Source: Hydrogenophaga sp.
Lineage (GTDB): Bacteria; Pseudomonadota; Gammaproteobacteria; Burkholderiales; Burkholderiaceae_C
Direction: 5' to 3'
DNA: 38,327 nucleotides
Assembly (NCBI GenBank): GCA_011391495.1
Contig: JAABQK010000024.1
Span: forward strand, 1-38,327
The notes under the pieces: generated by a model
The model's input: only the letters and a program-made list of their open reading frames with translations
The model's database searches: none
Told to the model about the DNA's origin: nothing
Shown here: piece by piece, positions 27,232 through 36,119 of the stretch
Numbering within the stretch: position 1 is the stretch's first letter
Layout: the number at the start of each line of letters is the position of its first letter
Made by a program: the position numbers and the translations under genes

Positions 27232-29659
27232 ATTGTTCGAATCGGCTCGGCGGGTTGATCTCTTCACGCAGGTACTGGTAGCGTGGCACATTGTCCTTGA
27301 GCGTCTGCAGGGGATTGGAACCAATCCTGGAGAAGCCGCTGAATTCGAGCTGGAACAGCACCCGTTGGTTCGCGCTGACATTGCTGAGCTGCAGCCGCTC
27401 GAGCACGACGCGACCGATCCAGCAGCCCGCATCGTATTCAAAGCCTGCCAGCAGGTCGACCACCTTGCGGTCGGGGACGCTGTAGTTGATGCGGCCCACG
27501 CTGTACCACTGGCCCACGCCCAGCCCCCGGCCCGGACCGCGGTCGGCCGGGGTGGTTCCCCAGAGGTCGGCCAGCGGCCACTGCCAGCCGATGTCGAACT
27601 GCTCGCTGGCACCGCGCTGCAGCCGGTAGGCGGCGCTGAGCACCCGGTAATTGCTGGGGGTGTAGCGCCCACTCAGCGTCGTGCGCACCGATTCGCGATC
27701 CTTGGGGTTGAACTGCACGTTGGCGTCGACCATCCAGCGCGGGTCCCACTGGACACGCGCGCCCAGCAGGACGTCGCTCAGGCGCTCCGTCACCGGGTCG
27801 CCGCCCGGCAGGCCGACGGCATTGGGCAACACCACGTTCTGGTCGCGCAGCAAATAACGCTGTGCCAGGCCCAGACGCAGCACCTCGGCGCCGCTGCCCG
27901 GGTCAAGCAGGCGCGAACTCACGCCCACGGTGAGGGCGCGCGTGTCCGAGATGCGGTCGTTGCCGCCAAACACGTTCTCCGAATAGATGGAGGCGAAGTT
28001 GAAGTCGTTGGCGGCCGAGTCGTAGTTGGGCAGCAGGCTCTGGTCGCGAAACGGCGTCCAGGTGAAAAAGGCGCGCGGCTCCAGCGTCTGGGTGAAACGG
28101 CGGCCGAAGTAGCTCGCGCTGCGCTCGAACACCATGCCGCTGTCCAGGCTGAGGGTGGGCAGGGCGCGCGAGTGGTCGCGCGAGCCATCCAGCAACGGCG
28201 CATCAAACCGGTACTGTGTGGCGTGCAGCTTCAGGCGCGGCTGGACGTACCAGCCCGGGGTCTGCCAGCGGCGGCTGATGTCGGCCACGGCCAGGGCACG
28301 GTCGCCATTGACCTGGCCGGTCAGGGCCGGGTCGGACTGGAAGCGGGTGAACTCGGTCTGCACCGACCAGTCCCAGCCGCGCAGGCCGGCAATGCGGGCG
28401 TCGCTCTGGGCGTAGCGCAGCGACAGCGATGGCAAGCGGTCGTACGGGGGAATGATCGGGGCGTCCACGGCCTGCAGCGTCTGCCAGCGGTAGGCGCCCG
28501 CGCTGAACGACCAGGAACCCTGGCCACCACTGAGCACCGCTTCGCTGGCCAGCAGACGTGACGTGAGCGAGGTGCTGGTGCGAGGGAAATCACGCCAGTA
28601 GTCGTCATCACTCACGCGGTTGACATTCAGGCGCAGGCCCAGCGGTACATCCAGCCCGAGCAGCTGCAGCGCGGGCTCTCCCTGCAGGTTCTGGCTGTGC
28701 TGGAACGAGTAGCCCCAGCGGTCGCGGCTGCGCAGTGCATCCGACGGCAGAAAGGCCGCCCGCACCCGGCCGTCGTAGCGCGGCTGGAGGTAGCGGAATT
28801 CACCAGCCAGATCCACGCCGCGCTTGCTCATCAGCGTGGGATAGAGGGTGGCGTCGAAGTTGGGCGCCAGGTTCAGGTAATACGGGAGCGTGATTTCCAG
28901 CCCACTGACGTTGTCCAGGTTGATCGTCGGCGGCAACATGCCCGATTTGCGCTTGTCCGACAGCGGAAAACTCAGGTACGGCGCACCCAGGATGGGCACC
29001 CCCTTGAATTCCAGCACGCCACCGATGGCCACGCCCTGCTCCTCGACATTGTCCAGGTCGATGCGGGTGGCGCGGACCAGCCAGTCGGGCATCCATTTCG
29101 CACCCGGCGTGCGCGGGCAGGTGGAATAACGCGCATCGTGCGCCGACAGCCGGTCTTCGCCCAGAAAATCCACCCGGCTGGCGTCGCCCTGGCCACCGTT
29201 CTTCAGCAGCGAAAACGACGGCTCGACAAACGAACCCCGGTTGGTCTCCACATTGAGTTGCAGCTCCGGGCCTTCAAAGCGGTTGCCATTGCGGTTGATC
29301 AGCACCTTGCCCTGCGCCCGCGCCTCGCTGCTGCGCTGGTCGAATTCCAGCCGGTCGGCGCGGATCACGGTGTCGTGGCGCCGCAGCTCGGCGTCGCCTT
29401 CGACCACCGTCAGCCCGTCGGTCTGGCCCTCGATGCGGTCCCCCGACACAAAGGTGGGCAGCTGGCCGCGCACCGCTGCGGGCAGGTTCTCCAGCAGCAG
29501 CGGACTGGTCTGCAGCTGCACGCCCGAGAGATCCTCCTCGTCGCCATCCCCCGACTGGGACCACGACAGCCCGGGCGCAGCCAGCGCACCGAGCGCCAGC
29601 CCGGCGATCAGGCCGTGCACCGCCCGCACCACAGGCGCCCGCCGGAAGCGGGGGAGCAT
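27224..29659 (-). CDS. lptD: LPS-assembly protein LptD
   Basis: LptD is the outer-membrane beta-barrel that, with the lipoprotein LptE, inserts lipopolysaccharide into the outer leaflet. The 811-residue protein has a signal peptide at about 1-35 (VVRAVHGLIAGLALGALAAPGLSWSQ), a periplasmic LptA-like beta-jellyroll domain (about 70-180: GDRIEGQTDGLTVVEGDAELRR, RADRLEFDQRSSEARAQGKV), and a barrel domain from about 200 to the end. I see only two cysteines, Cys181 (YSTCPRT) and Cys746 (EYDAGCWIGRV), enough for one inter-domain disulfide, where E. coli has four. The ATG at 29659 is chosen because it gives a proper signal peptide; longer in-frame options add an Arg/Pro-rich stretch. It is first in the lptD-surA-rsmA operon. 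Confidence 0.96.
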   Translation of the reverse strand: MLPRFRRAPVVRAVHGLIAGLALGALAAPGLSWSQSGDGDEEDLSGVQLQTSPLLLENLPAAVRGQLPTFVSGDRIEGQTDGLTVVEGDAELRRHDTVIRADRLEFDQRSSEARAQGKVLINRNGNRFEGPELQLNVETNRGSFVEPSFSLLKNGGQGDASRVDFLGEDRLSAHDARYSTCPRTPGAKWMPDWLVRATRIDLDNVEEQGVAIGGVLEFKGVPILGAPYLSFPLSDKRKSGMLPPTINLDNVSGLEITLPYYLNLAPNFDATLYPTLMSKRGVDLAGEFRYLQPRYDGRVRAAFLPSDALRSRDRWGYSFQHSQNLQGEPALQLLGLDVPLGLRLNVNRVSDDDYWRDFPRTSTSLTSRLLASEAVLSGGQGSWSFSAGAYRWQTLQAVDAPIIPPYDRLPSLSLRYAQSDARIAGLRGWDWSVQTEFTRFQSDPALTGQVNGDRALAVADISRRWQTPGWYVQPRLKLHATQYRFDAPLLDGSRDHSRALPTLSLDSGMVFERSASYFGRRFTQTLEPRAFFTWTPFRDQSLLPNYDSAANDFNFASIYSENVFGGNDRISDTRALTVGVSSRLLDPGSGAEVLRLGLAQRYLLRDQNVVLPNAVGLPGGDPVTERLSDVLLGARVQWDPRWMVDANVQFNPKDRESVRTTLSGRYTPSNYRVLSAAYRLQRGASEQFDIGWQWPLADLWGTTPADRGPGRGLGVGQWYSVGRINYSVPDRKVVDLLAGFEYDAGCWIGRVVLERLQLSNVSANQRVLFQLEFSGFSRIGSNPLQTLKDNVPRYQYLREEINPPSRFEQYD

Positions 29660-29916
29660 GGAGGCCTCCGGCGCGGAGGCGGAAGCCGGGGAAGGGGAGC
29701 GGCGGTTCAAGGTGGATGGTTCAGAAGGCAGGCACTCGGACCGGCTGAGGCCAACCGCCCTGCCGGCGGAGCCGGGACCAGGTCGAGGAGGCCGGACGGC
29801 ACATGCAGGGGCAACAGGAGCAACGGTACATCCGGCAAGGGCCACCGGGTTTGTAGAATCTGCGGCGATTATCCTATGCCCATCGCGCGGCTGCCGCCGC
29901 AAACACGCCCACGCCC
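29660..29916. promoter_or_regulatory. Divergent lptD/amgK intergenic region
   Basis: The 257-base gap holds one AT-richer spot at about 29850-29876. It contains TAGAAT (29854-29859, plus strand) and GATAAT (29873-29868, minus strand), which are possible -10 elements for amgK and lptD respectively; neither has a good -35. The lptD side gives a long leader of about 200 bases with no recognised structure. No further gene is supported here. Confidence 0.35.
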
Positions 29917-31008
29917 ATGACCCCGACCGAACACACCGTGCAGTGGGCCGACCCCCAGCGCCAGACCCACTTCCATGTCTGGCTGCAAGCCCTGGCCCCG
30001 CACCACGGATTGCTGTCCGACACATTGCGGCCGGCCTCGGCCGATGCGAGCTTCCGGCGCTACCTGCGCATCGATTCGAAGTCGGGCGGCAGCCTCATCG
30101 TCATGGATGCGCCGCCCGAGCACGAGAACTGCCAACCCTTTGTGCAGGTCGCGGCGCTGATGCGCGACGCGGGCTTGCTGGTGCCCGAGGTGCTGGCCTG
30201 GGACCAGCCCCTGGGCTTCATGCTGCTGAGCGATCTGGGCCACCAGACGATGCTCGACCTGATCGACCCGGACCATGCGCAGGCCAACCACGGCCGTTAC
30301 ATGGCGGCGCTCGACAGCCTGCTGGCCTGGCAACTGGCCTCGAAGCCGGACGTTCTGCCGCCCTACAACGAAGCCCTGCTGCGCCGCGAACTTCAGCTGT
30401 TTCCCGACTGGTACCTCACACAGCACCGCCAGATCACGCTGGAAGGCAAGGACGCCGAGACGCTGGCCAAGGCGTTCGACAGCATCGTGAGGCGGAACCT
30501 CGCCGCACCCAGCGTCTACGTGCACCGCGACTTCATGCCGCGCAACCTGATGATCCCGGCCCAGCCCGGCACGACCCCGGCGCAACAGCTCGGCGTGCTC
30601 GACTTCCAGGACGCGGTGTACGGCCCGATCACCTACGACGTGGCCAGCCTGATGCGCGACGCCTTCCTGAGCTGGGAGGAAGATTTCGTCATGGACATCA
30701 CCATCCGTTACTGGGAAAAGGCGCGCAAGGCCGGGCTGATGGACTTCGAGGACTGGCACAGCGACTTCGGCGCCTTCTACCGCGCGGTGGAGTGGATGGG
30801 TCTGCAGCGCCATCTGAAAGTGGCCGGCATCTTCGCGCGCCTCACGCTGCGCGACGGCAAGCCCAAGTACCTGGCCGATGCGCCACGCTTCATCCACTAC
30901 ATCCGCAACACCACGCACCGCTACCGCGAACTGGGGCCGCTGCTCCAGCTGATCGACAAGATCGAAGGCTTCGAAGCCGCGTCGGGCTACGCCTTCGGGC
31001 GCGTCTGA
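29917..31008 (+). CDS. amgK: N-acetylmuramate/N-acetylglucosamine 1-kinase AmgK
   Basis: AmgK phosphorylates the anomeric hydroxyl of MurNAc (and GlcNAc), giving the MurNAc 1-phosphate used by MurU in peptidoglycan recycling. The 363-residue protein is an aminoglycoside-phosphotransferase-fold kinase: ASFRRYLRI near residue 45 with the N-lobe, the hinge FMLLSDLGHQTM (about 103-114), the catalytic loop VYVHRDFMPRNLMI (about 201-214, Asp in HRDF), and the metal motif GVLDFQDAVYGPITYDVASLMRDAF (about 227-251). Its place divergent from lptD-surA matches the arrangement in Pseudomonas, but murU is not next to it. rsmE starts 10 bases downstream and is probably co-transcribed. Confidence 0.9.
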   Translation: MTPTEHTVQWADPQRQTHFHVWLQALAPHHGLLSDTLRPASADASFRRYLRIDSKSGGSLIVMDAPPEHENCQPFVQVAALMRDAGLLVPEVLAWDQPLGFMLLSDLGHQTMLDLIDPDHAQANHGRYMAALDSLLAWQLASKPDVLPPYNEALLRRELQLFPDWYLTQHRQITLEGKDAETLAKAFDSIVRRNLAAPSVYVHRDFMPRNLMIPAQPGTTPAQQLGVLDFQDAVYGPITYDVASLMRDAFLSWEEDFVMDITIRYWEKARKAGLMDFEDWHSDFGAFYRAVEWMGLQRHLKVAGIFARLTLRDGKPKYLADAPRFIHYIRNTTHRYRELGPLLQLIDKIEGFEAASGYAFGRV

Positions 31009-31018
31009 GCGCGCCGGC

Positions 31019-31744
31019 ATGCCGCGTTTTCACTGCCCCGTCCCGCTGGCCATCGGAGCCGAGCTGGAGCTACCCGCCGCCGCTGCGCGGCATGTTCAAG
31101 TGCTGCGCCTGCAGCCTGGCGACGCCATCACGCTGTTCAACGGTGACGGCGGCGAACACAGCGCCACCATCCTGCGCATGGGCCGCTCTGAGGTGACCGT
31201 GCGCGTCGACAGCCACCTGGCGGTGGAGCGCGAAGCCGGCCGCCGCGTGCACCTGGCGCTGGGCATGCCGGCCAACGAGCGCATGGACTGGCTGGTGGAA
31301 AAAGCCGCCGAACTCGGCGTGGCCGGCATCCAGCCGCTGCACACCGCGCACAGCGTGCTGCGCCTGAGCGGCGAGCGCGCCACCAAGAAGCAGGGGCACT
31401 GGCAATCGGTCGCCATCGCCGCGTGTGAGCAGTGCGGTGGCAACCGAGTGCCCGAGGTGCAGCCAGTGCGTGATCTCGCGGCCTGGCTCGGCACATCCGG
31501 CGCCGTGGCGCCGCTGCGGTGCGTGCTCTCGCTGGCCGAGGGTTCGCAGCCGCTGGCCCTGGTACTGGCGAACGCGCCGGCCGATGCACCGGTGCTGTTC
31601 CTCAGTGGGCCCGAAGGCGGACTGTCCCCGAGCGAAGACGCTGCTGCCCGCGCCGCGGGCTTTGCACCTGTCACCCTCGGCGCGCGCGTGCTGCGCGCTG
31701 AAACCGCGGCGCTGGCTGCACTGGTGCTGGCCATCAGCCTTTGA
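31019..31744 (+). CDS. rsmE: 16S rRNA (uracil1498-N3)-methyltransferase
   Basis: RsmE methylates U1498 of 16S rRNA in the assembled 30S subunit. The 241-residue protein has an N-terminal PUA-like domain (RFHCPVPLAIGAELELPAAAARHVQVLRLQPGDAITLFNGDGGE, about residues 3-46) and a C-terminal SPOUT domain with LGMPANERMDWLVEKAAELGVAGIQPL, EQCGGNRVPEV (about 137-147), the trefoil-knot AdoMet motif LFLSGPEGGLSPSED (about 196-210), and VTLGARVLRAETAALAALVL. These are all classic RsmE signatures. It sits 10 bases behind amgK. Confidence 0.96.
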   Translation: MPRFHCPVPLAIGAELELPAAAARHVQVLRLQPGDAITLFNGDGGEHSATILRMGRSEVTVRVDSHLAVEREAGRRVHLALGMPANERMDWLVEKAAELGVAGIQPLHTAHSVLRLSGERATKKQGHWQSVAIAACEQCGGNRVPEVQPVRDLAAWLGTSGAVAPLRCVLSLAEGSQPLALVLANAPADAPVLFLSGPEGGLSPSEDAAARAAGFAPVTLGARVLRAETAALAALVLAISL

Positions 31745-31789
31745 CACGCACGGACCGCCAGGGCGGCCGAGCTGTATAAACAGTCCCTT
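31741..31789 (+). promoter_or_regulatory. Possible promoter of the MFS gene with almost no leader
   Basis: TATAAA at 31775-31780 lies only 10 bases before the ATG of the MFS gene, and no Shine-Dalgarno sequence is present before that ATG. If used as a -10, the transcript would start at or within a few bases of the start codon. The -35 region is poor. Confidence 0.35.
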
Positions 31790-32965
31790 ATGAACAAAAA
31801 CCTCTGGCTGCTGGCCGCTGCGCAAGGCCTCTTCCTGACCAACAACGTGGTCTTCATCGCGATCAACGGGTTGGTGGGCCTGTCGCTGGCGCCCCTGGGC
31901 TGGATGGCCACGCTGCCGGTGATGGGCTATGTGGTGGGTGGCGCGTTGTCCACACCGCTGGTGGCACGCTCGCAGTCGGCTTTTGGTCGCAAAGGCTCGT
32001 TCCAGATCGGGCTGCTGGTGGCGTTTGCGTCCGCCTTGCTGTGCTTCTGGGCCGCTTACGACCGGAACTTCTGGCTGCTGGTGAGCGCCACGGTGATCGC
32101 GGGCTACTACAGCGCCAACGGCCAGCTCTACCGTTTTGCCGCGGCCGAACTGGCGGCGCCCGACTTCCGCGAAAAGGCGGTGTCGCTGGTGCTGGCCGGT
32201 GGCCTGGTGGGCGCGGTGCTCGGACCCAACCTGGCGAGCCGCACGCGCAACCTCATGGACGTGCCGTTCGCCGGCGCCTACCTGGCGCTCGCGGTAGTGG
32301 CTCTGGTATCGATGGTCATCATGGCCTTCCTGAAGTTCCCGCCACTACCGCCCAAGAAGGCCAACGCCGACCCGGGCCGCCCGCTGTCGCAGATCGTGCG
32401 ACAGCCGGTGTTCATGGTGGCGGCCATCGGAGCGGCGCTGGGTTACGGCGTGATGAACCTGCTGATGGCTGCCACGCCGCTGGCGATGCAAGTCTGCGGT
32501 TTTCCGTTCGACGATGCGGCGCTGGTGCTCGAATGGCATGTGATCGGCATGTTTGCGCCGGGGTTCTTCACCGGCCACCTGATCAAGCGCTTTGGCACGC
32601 TCACGATCATGGGCGTGGGTGTGCTGCTGAACATCGCCTGCATCGCCATTGCAATCTCGGGCGTGGACCTGCACCAGTTCCTGATCGCGCTGTTCCTGCT
32701 CGGCGTGGGCTGGAACTTCCTCTTCACCGGCAGCACCACACTGTCGCTGCAAGCCTACAGGCCCGAGGAAAAAGACCGCGCACAGGCCGCCATCAACTTT
32801 TTTGTTTTCGCCACCATGGCGCTCACATCCTTCGCCTCCGGCGCCCTCGTCACCACCCAGGGCTGGGTCTGGCTGAACATCGGTTCGCTGGTGCCGGTGG
32901 CCCTCACCGGACTGGCCCTGGGGTGGCTTGCCTGGGTGCGGCGCGAGGCCCACAATCCGGCGTGA
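31790..32965 (+). CDS. Major facilitator superfamily transporter
   Basis: An inner-membrane MFS permease of unknown substrate. The 391-residue protein shows about twelve hydrophobic segments: early ones include NLWLLAAAQGLFLTNNVVFIAI and VMGYVVGGALSTPLVA, followed by the inter-helix 2-3 loop with RSQSAFGRKGSF (a variant of the MFS A motif), a cytosolic loop at about 185-205 (LKFPPLPPKKANADPGRPLSQIVR), then the second half with IGAALGYGVMNLLMAATPLAMQVCGF and GVGWNFLFTGSTTLSLQAY. The overall shape resembles the family of YfmO/riboflavin-like and siderophore-unrelated MFS proteins, but no substrate can be named. The ATG at 31790 is the only sensible start. It follows rsmE by 45 bases. Confidence 0.88.
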   Translation: MNKNLWLLAAAQGLFLTNNVVFIAINGLVGLSLAPLGWMATLPVMGYVVGGALSTPLVARSQSAFGRKGSFQIGLLVAFASALLCFWAAYDRNFWLLVSATVIAGYYSANGQLYRFAAAELAAPDFREKAVSLVLAGGLVGAVLGPNLASRTRNLMDVPFAGAYLALAVVALVSMVIMAFLKFPPLPPKKANADPGRPLSQIVRQPVFMVAAIGAALGYGVMNLLMAATPLAMQVCGFPFDDAALVLEWHVIGMFAPGFFTGHLIKRFGTLTIMGVGVLLNIACIAIAISGVDLHQFLIALFLLGVGWNFLFTGSTTLSLQAYRPEEKDRAQAAINFFVFATMALTSFASGALVTTQGWVWLNIGSLVPVALTGLALGWLAWVRREAHNPA

Positions 32966-33012
32966 ACCAGCGCCGGGCGGCGCCGGACACCTTTTCAAAC
33001 GGGAGCGTTTTC

Positions 33013-33495
33013 ATGGGATTGCTGGATTCACTGGTGGGTGCCGCGCTGGGCGGGCAGCAGGGCAACACGCCGCAGGCAGGCGGCGCAGGCGGGCTGGACC
33101 CGCAGGTGCTCATGGGCATCGTGGGTGTGCTGATGAACAACGCGGGTGGCCTGCAGGGCATCCTGGCCAAGCTGCAACAGGGCGGCCTGGGTGAAGCGGC
33201 GCAGTCGTGGGTCGGCACGGGCGCGAACCAGCCGGTGTCGGCCGATCAGCTTGGCGGCGCCCTGGGGCCGGACCTGATGGGAATGATCGCCCGGCAGCTC
33301 GGCGGCAACCAGCAGCAGGCTGCCGGCACCCTGGCAGATTTGCTGCCGGGCCTGATCGACAAGCTCACGCCACAAGGCCAGGTGCCGACCGACAACGGCA
33401 TGGGCGCACTCGGTTCGCTGCTGGGTGGCGGCTCTGGCAATGGTCTGGATGCCGGCGACCTGATGGGCATGCTCGGCGGCCTGATGAAGCGCTGA
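33013..33495 (+). CDS. YidB-like protein (DUF937)
   Basis: A 160-residue glycine-, glutamine- and leucine-rich protein of the YidB/DUF937 family, whose function is not established. It starts MGLLDSLVGAALGGQQGNTP, and typical segments are VLMNNAGGLQGILAKLQQGGLGEAAQSWVGTGANQPVSADQL (about residues 38-79), LMGMIARQLGGNQQQAAGTLADLLPGLIDKLTPQGQVP, and a C-terminal Gly-rich tail ending MLGGLMKR. No signal peptide or membrane helix is evident. The ATG at 33013 is preceded by GGGAGCG, which decides the start against the long in-frame extension that overlaps the MFS gene. It lies 47 bases behind the MFS gene. Confidence 0.9.
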   Translation: MGLLDSLVGAALGGQQGNTPQAGGAGGLDPQVLMGIVGVLMNNAGGLQGILAKLQQGGLGEAAQSWVGTGANQPVSADQLGGALGPDLMGMIARQLGGNQQQAAGTLADLLPGLIDKLTPQGQVPTDNGMGALGSLLGGGSGNGLDAGDLMGMLGGLMKR

Positions 33496-33551
33496 ACACG
33501 CTCCGGGGTGCCCTGGCGGCAGGACCGGGCGCGGCCCGGACCCCGCAACAG

Positions 33552-33585
33552 AGCCGCTGGAACGGGATGTGCCAGCGGCTTTCTC
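33552..33585 (+). terminator. Terminator after the YidB-like gene
   Basis: AGCCGCTGG (33552-33560) pairs with CCAGCGGCT (33572-33580) across an 11-base loop and is followed by TTTCTC. It lies between the convergent YidB-like and hydrolase genes. The loop is larger than usual and the T-run is short. Confidence 0.65.
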
Positions 33586-33609
33586 GCATCCGAAACCCGG
33601 GCGACCCGC

Positions 33610-34464
33610 TCAGGCAGCTGGCGCCTGCTGGTCCAGCCAGGCCTTGAGCGTGGCGTACACGGCCGACGGGTCTTCCTCGTTGAAGATCTCGTGGTACAGA
33701 CTGTCGAAACAGCGGCTGGTGACCCGGCTGGGCGGTGCCACCGCGGCAAATGCACGGCTGCCATCGGGACGCACCAGCCGGTCGTCGCCGGCGTACATGA
33801 GCAGGGTGGGCACCTGCCAGCGCGACGCGGCGGCGATCACCTGCGGGCCGTTGCTGTCGATGAAGCGCGCCAGCCGCGCCGAGATGCGGTCGTGTACCAG
33901 ACGGTCTTTCTGGTAGGCCGCCACCACCGCGGCGCTGTGCGATATCTTGCGGGCATCCAGCCCGTTGGACAGGGCGAAGTTCGGCGCGAACGTGTACAGC
34001 AGGCCGATGAGTTTTTTCTGCACCGACCCGATGCCGGCGTCCAGCGCAGGCGAGGACAGCACCAGGCCATCGACGGGTGCCAGGTTGCGTTGCACGAAGG
34101 TGGCGGCCACCAGCCCGCCCATGCTGTGGCCCATGAGGATGAGCGGGCAAGACCAGGGCTGTGCGATGTGACGCCGCGTGTCGTCGAGGACCTCGGCCAG
34201 ATCGTCGAGCAGGGCATCGTCCGAAGGAATCACCCCGGGCCGGCCACCGGATTCACCGTGACCGCGCTGGTCATAGGCGCGCACGCAGAACCCCCATTCG
34301 TTCAGCCGCTGTGCCACCGGGTCGTAGCGCCAGGCATGCTCGCCGAGCCCGTGCACGATCAGCACCACCGCGCGCGGTCGCCAGCGCATCGGCAGCGGCC
34401 AGTCGTACAGGGCCAAGTTCAACCCGTCAGCCAGGGTAAAGGGAGCCTGCGTGGTGTCGGACAT
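33610..34464 (-). CDS. Alpha/beta hydrolase, monoacylglycerol lipase-like
   Basis: A serine hydrolase, probably cleaving a lipid or other carboxylic ester; the substrate is unknown. In 284 residues the catalytic triad can be assigned: nucleophile Ser in LMGHSMGGLVAA (about residue 106), Asp in MYAGDDRLV (about 228) and His in SLYHEIFNE (about 258). LIVHGLGEHAWRYDPVAQRL (about 36-55) and YDQRGHGESGG are typical of the monoglyceride lipase and PldB-like group. No signal peptide is visible, so it is cytoplasmic. The ATG at 34464 is chosen because it gives the family start. The M20 peptidase stop is 14 bases upstream on the same strand, so they form an operon. Confidence 0.88.
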   Translation of the reverse strand: MSDTTQAPFTLADGLNLALYDWPLPMRWRPRAVVLIVHGLGEHAWRYDPVAQRLNEWGFCVRAYDQRGHGESGGRPGVIPSDDALLDDLAEVLDDTRRHIAQPWSCPLILMGHSMGGLVAATFVQRNLAPVDGLVLSSPALDAGIGSVQKKLIGLLYTFAPNFALSNGLDARKISHSAAVVAAYQKDRLVHDRISARLARFIDSNGPQVIAAASRWQVPTLLMYAGDDRLVRPDGSRAFAAVAPPSRVTSRCFDSLYHEIFNEEDPSAVYATLKAWLDQQAPAA

Positions 34465-34478
34465 GCGAAACCGCTCCT

Positions 34479-35981
34479 TCAGGGCAGACGCGCGATCACC
34501 TGGGCCACCGAAGCGGTGAGGCGCCTCGCGTAGTCGAGGTGCAGGAACTCGTTCGGCCCATGTGCGTTGCTCTTGGGGCCGAGCACGCCGCACACCATCA
34601 TCTGCGCCTGCGGGAAGCCCTGGCTGAGCATGTTCATGAGCGGGATGGTGCCGCCCTGACCGATGGTGCCGCAGGCAGCGCCGAAGTGGGCCTGCGACGC
34701 GCCTTGCAACGCGTCTTCAAACCACGGCGCAGTGGTGGGTGCGTTCCAGCCGGTGGCCGAGCCTTCGCCGCTGAAGGTGACGCGCGCCTGGTAGGGCGCG
34801 TTGTCCTCCAGCAGGGTCTTGAGCTGCTGCACCGCAGCCGCGGCATCCACCAGCGGCGGCAGGCGCAGGCTGAGCTTGAAGGCGGTGTAGGGACGCAGCA
34901 CATTGCCGGCGTTCTGCAGCGCGGGAAAGCCGTCGGCACCGGTCACGCTGAGCGTGGGCCGCCAGGTGCGGTTGAGCAGGGCCTCCACCGGGTCGGTGGT
35001 GGTGGGCAGTGCGAACACGGTGGAACCACCGCAGTCGTGGTGCGCCCAGGGGAAACGCTTGTACAGCTCTTCGCCCAGGATGGCGGCCGTGGCCCGCGCC
35101 TGGGCCAGCCGCTCGGCTGGCACCTCGCAGTGGAAGCTGGCGGGCAACAGGCGGCCGGTGGCGCTGTCTTCCAGCCGGTCCAGCACCTGCCGCATGATGC
35201 GGAAGCTCGACGGCACCAGGCCCGAGGCGTCGCCCGAATGAATGCCTTCGGTCAGGATCTCCACCTTCAGCACGCCGCTGGCCATGCCGCGCAGGCTGGT
35301 GGTGAGCCAGAGCTGGTCGTAGTTGCCGGCGCCGCTGTCGAGGCAGATCACCAGGCCCACGTCACCCAGCCGGGTGCGCAGCGCATCCACATAGGGCAGC
35401 AGGTCGACCGAGCCGCTTTCTTCGCAGGTTTCAATGAGGCCCACGATGCGCGGGTGCGCCACACCCTGGGCCTTGAGCGCCTGCACCGCGGCGATGCTGG
35501 CGTAGACGGCATAACCGTCGTCGGCGCCGCCGCGACCGTACAGCTTGCCGTCGTCGATCTTCGGCGACCAGGGGCCGAGGTCGCTGCGCCAGCCGGTGAA
35601 CTCGGGCTGCTTGTCAAGATGACCATACATCAGCACCGTCTGGCCGGACGCAGGGGCGGGCGTACCGTCTTTCCCCGCGCTGGCGGGCACTTCGAAGAAC
35701 AGCACCGGTGTGCGCGGCACGCCGTTCGCGTCGTTCAGGCGGATGATTTCAAGCGTGAGACCGTCCACCTTCTGCGCGGTCACCCAGTCGGCGGCGCTTT
35801 GCAGCACGCGATCCAGCAGGCCATGGGCAGCCCAGTCGGGATCGAACATGGGTGACTTGGCCGGCACCTCGATGTAGCGCACCAGCTCGGGCACGATGCG
35901 CTGGTCCCAGGCGGTGTTGACGTGGGCCTGCAGCGGCAGGGGGTCGAGCGGGGGCAGGGGTTGCGGCAGGCGGGCGTTCAT
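34479..35981 (-). CDS. M20-family metallopeptidase (dipeptidase-like)
   Basis: A dizinc peptidase of family M20, probably hydrolysing dipeptides or acylated amino acids in the cytoplasm. The 500-residue protein has the zinc motif VLMYGHLDKQPEF (His, Asp; about residues 116-128), YGRGGADDGYAVYAS (bridging Asp, about 148-162), LIETCEESGS (Glu pair, about 182-191), CLDSGAGNYD (Asp), a dimerisation or lid domain with ILTEGIHSGDASG, and the final His in GPKSNAHGPNEFLHLD (about 477). Its length and the GADDGY and EESGS motifs fit the carnosinase/CNDP-like branch. The start at 35981 is the only in-frame ATG near the family N-terminus. It is first in a two-gene unit with the hydrolase. Confidence 0.92.
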   Translation of the reverse strand: MNARLPQPLPPLDPLPLQAHVNTAWDQRIVPELVRYIEVPAKSPMFDPDWAAHGLLDRVLQSAADWVTAQKVDGLTLEIIRLNDANGVPRTPVLFFEVPASAGKDGTPAPASGQTVLMYGHLDKQPEFTGWRSDLGPWSPKIDDGKLYGRGGADDGYAVYASIAAVQALKAQGVAHPRIVGLIETCEESGSVDLLPYVDALRTRLGDVGLVICLDSGAGNYDQLWLTTSLRGMASGVLKVEILTEGIHSGDASGLVPSSFRIMRQVLDRLEDSATGRLLPASFHCEVPAERLAQARATAAILGEELYKRFPWAHHDCGGSTVFALPTTTDPVEALLNRTWRPTLSVTGADGFPALQNAGNVLRPYTAFKLSLRLPPLVDAAAAVQQLKTLLEDNAPYQARVTFSGEGSATGWNAPTTAPWFEDALQGASQAHFGAACGTIGQGGTIPLMNMLSQGFPQAQMMVCGVLGPKSNAHGPNEFLHLDYARRLTASVAQVIARLP

Positions 35982-36119
35982 GCTTCAGGCTCTTCGGCAG
36001 AGTGGAGAACAGGGCGCCAGTATAGGCAGTGCGCCGGGTTTTCGCCGTCGGCCTCCGGACGACCCGGCACGCCGCGCCAGCACGCATCGGCTCCCGCCAG
36101 CTCCCTCCCAGACGACAGA

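Noticed and set aside
31741..31746. TTGACA, a perfect -35 hexamer upstream of the MFS gene
   Set aside because: It overlaps the rsmE stop codon and lies 28 bases from the TATAAA, far too long for a sigma-70 spacer.
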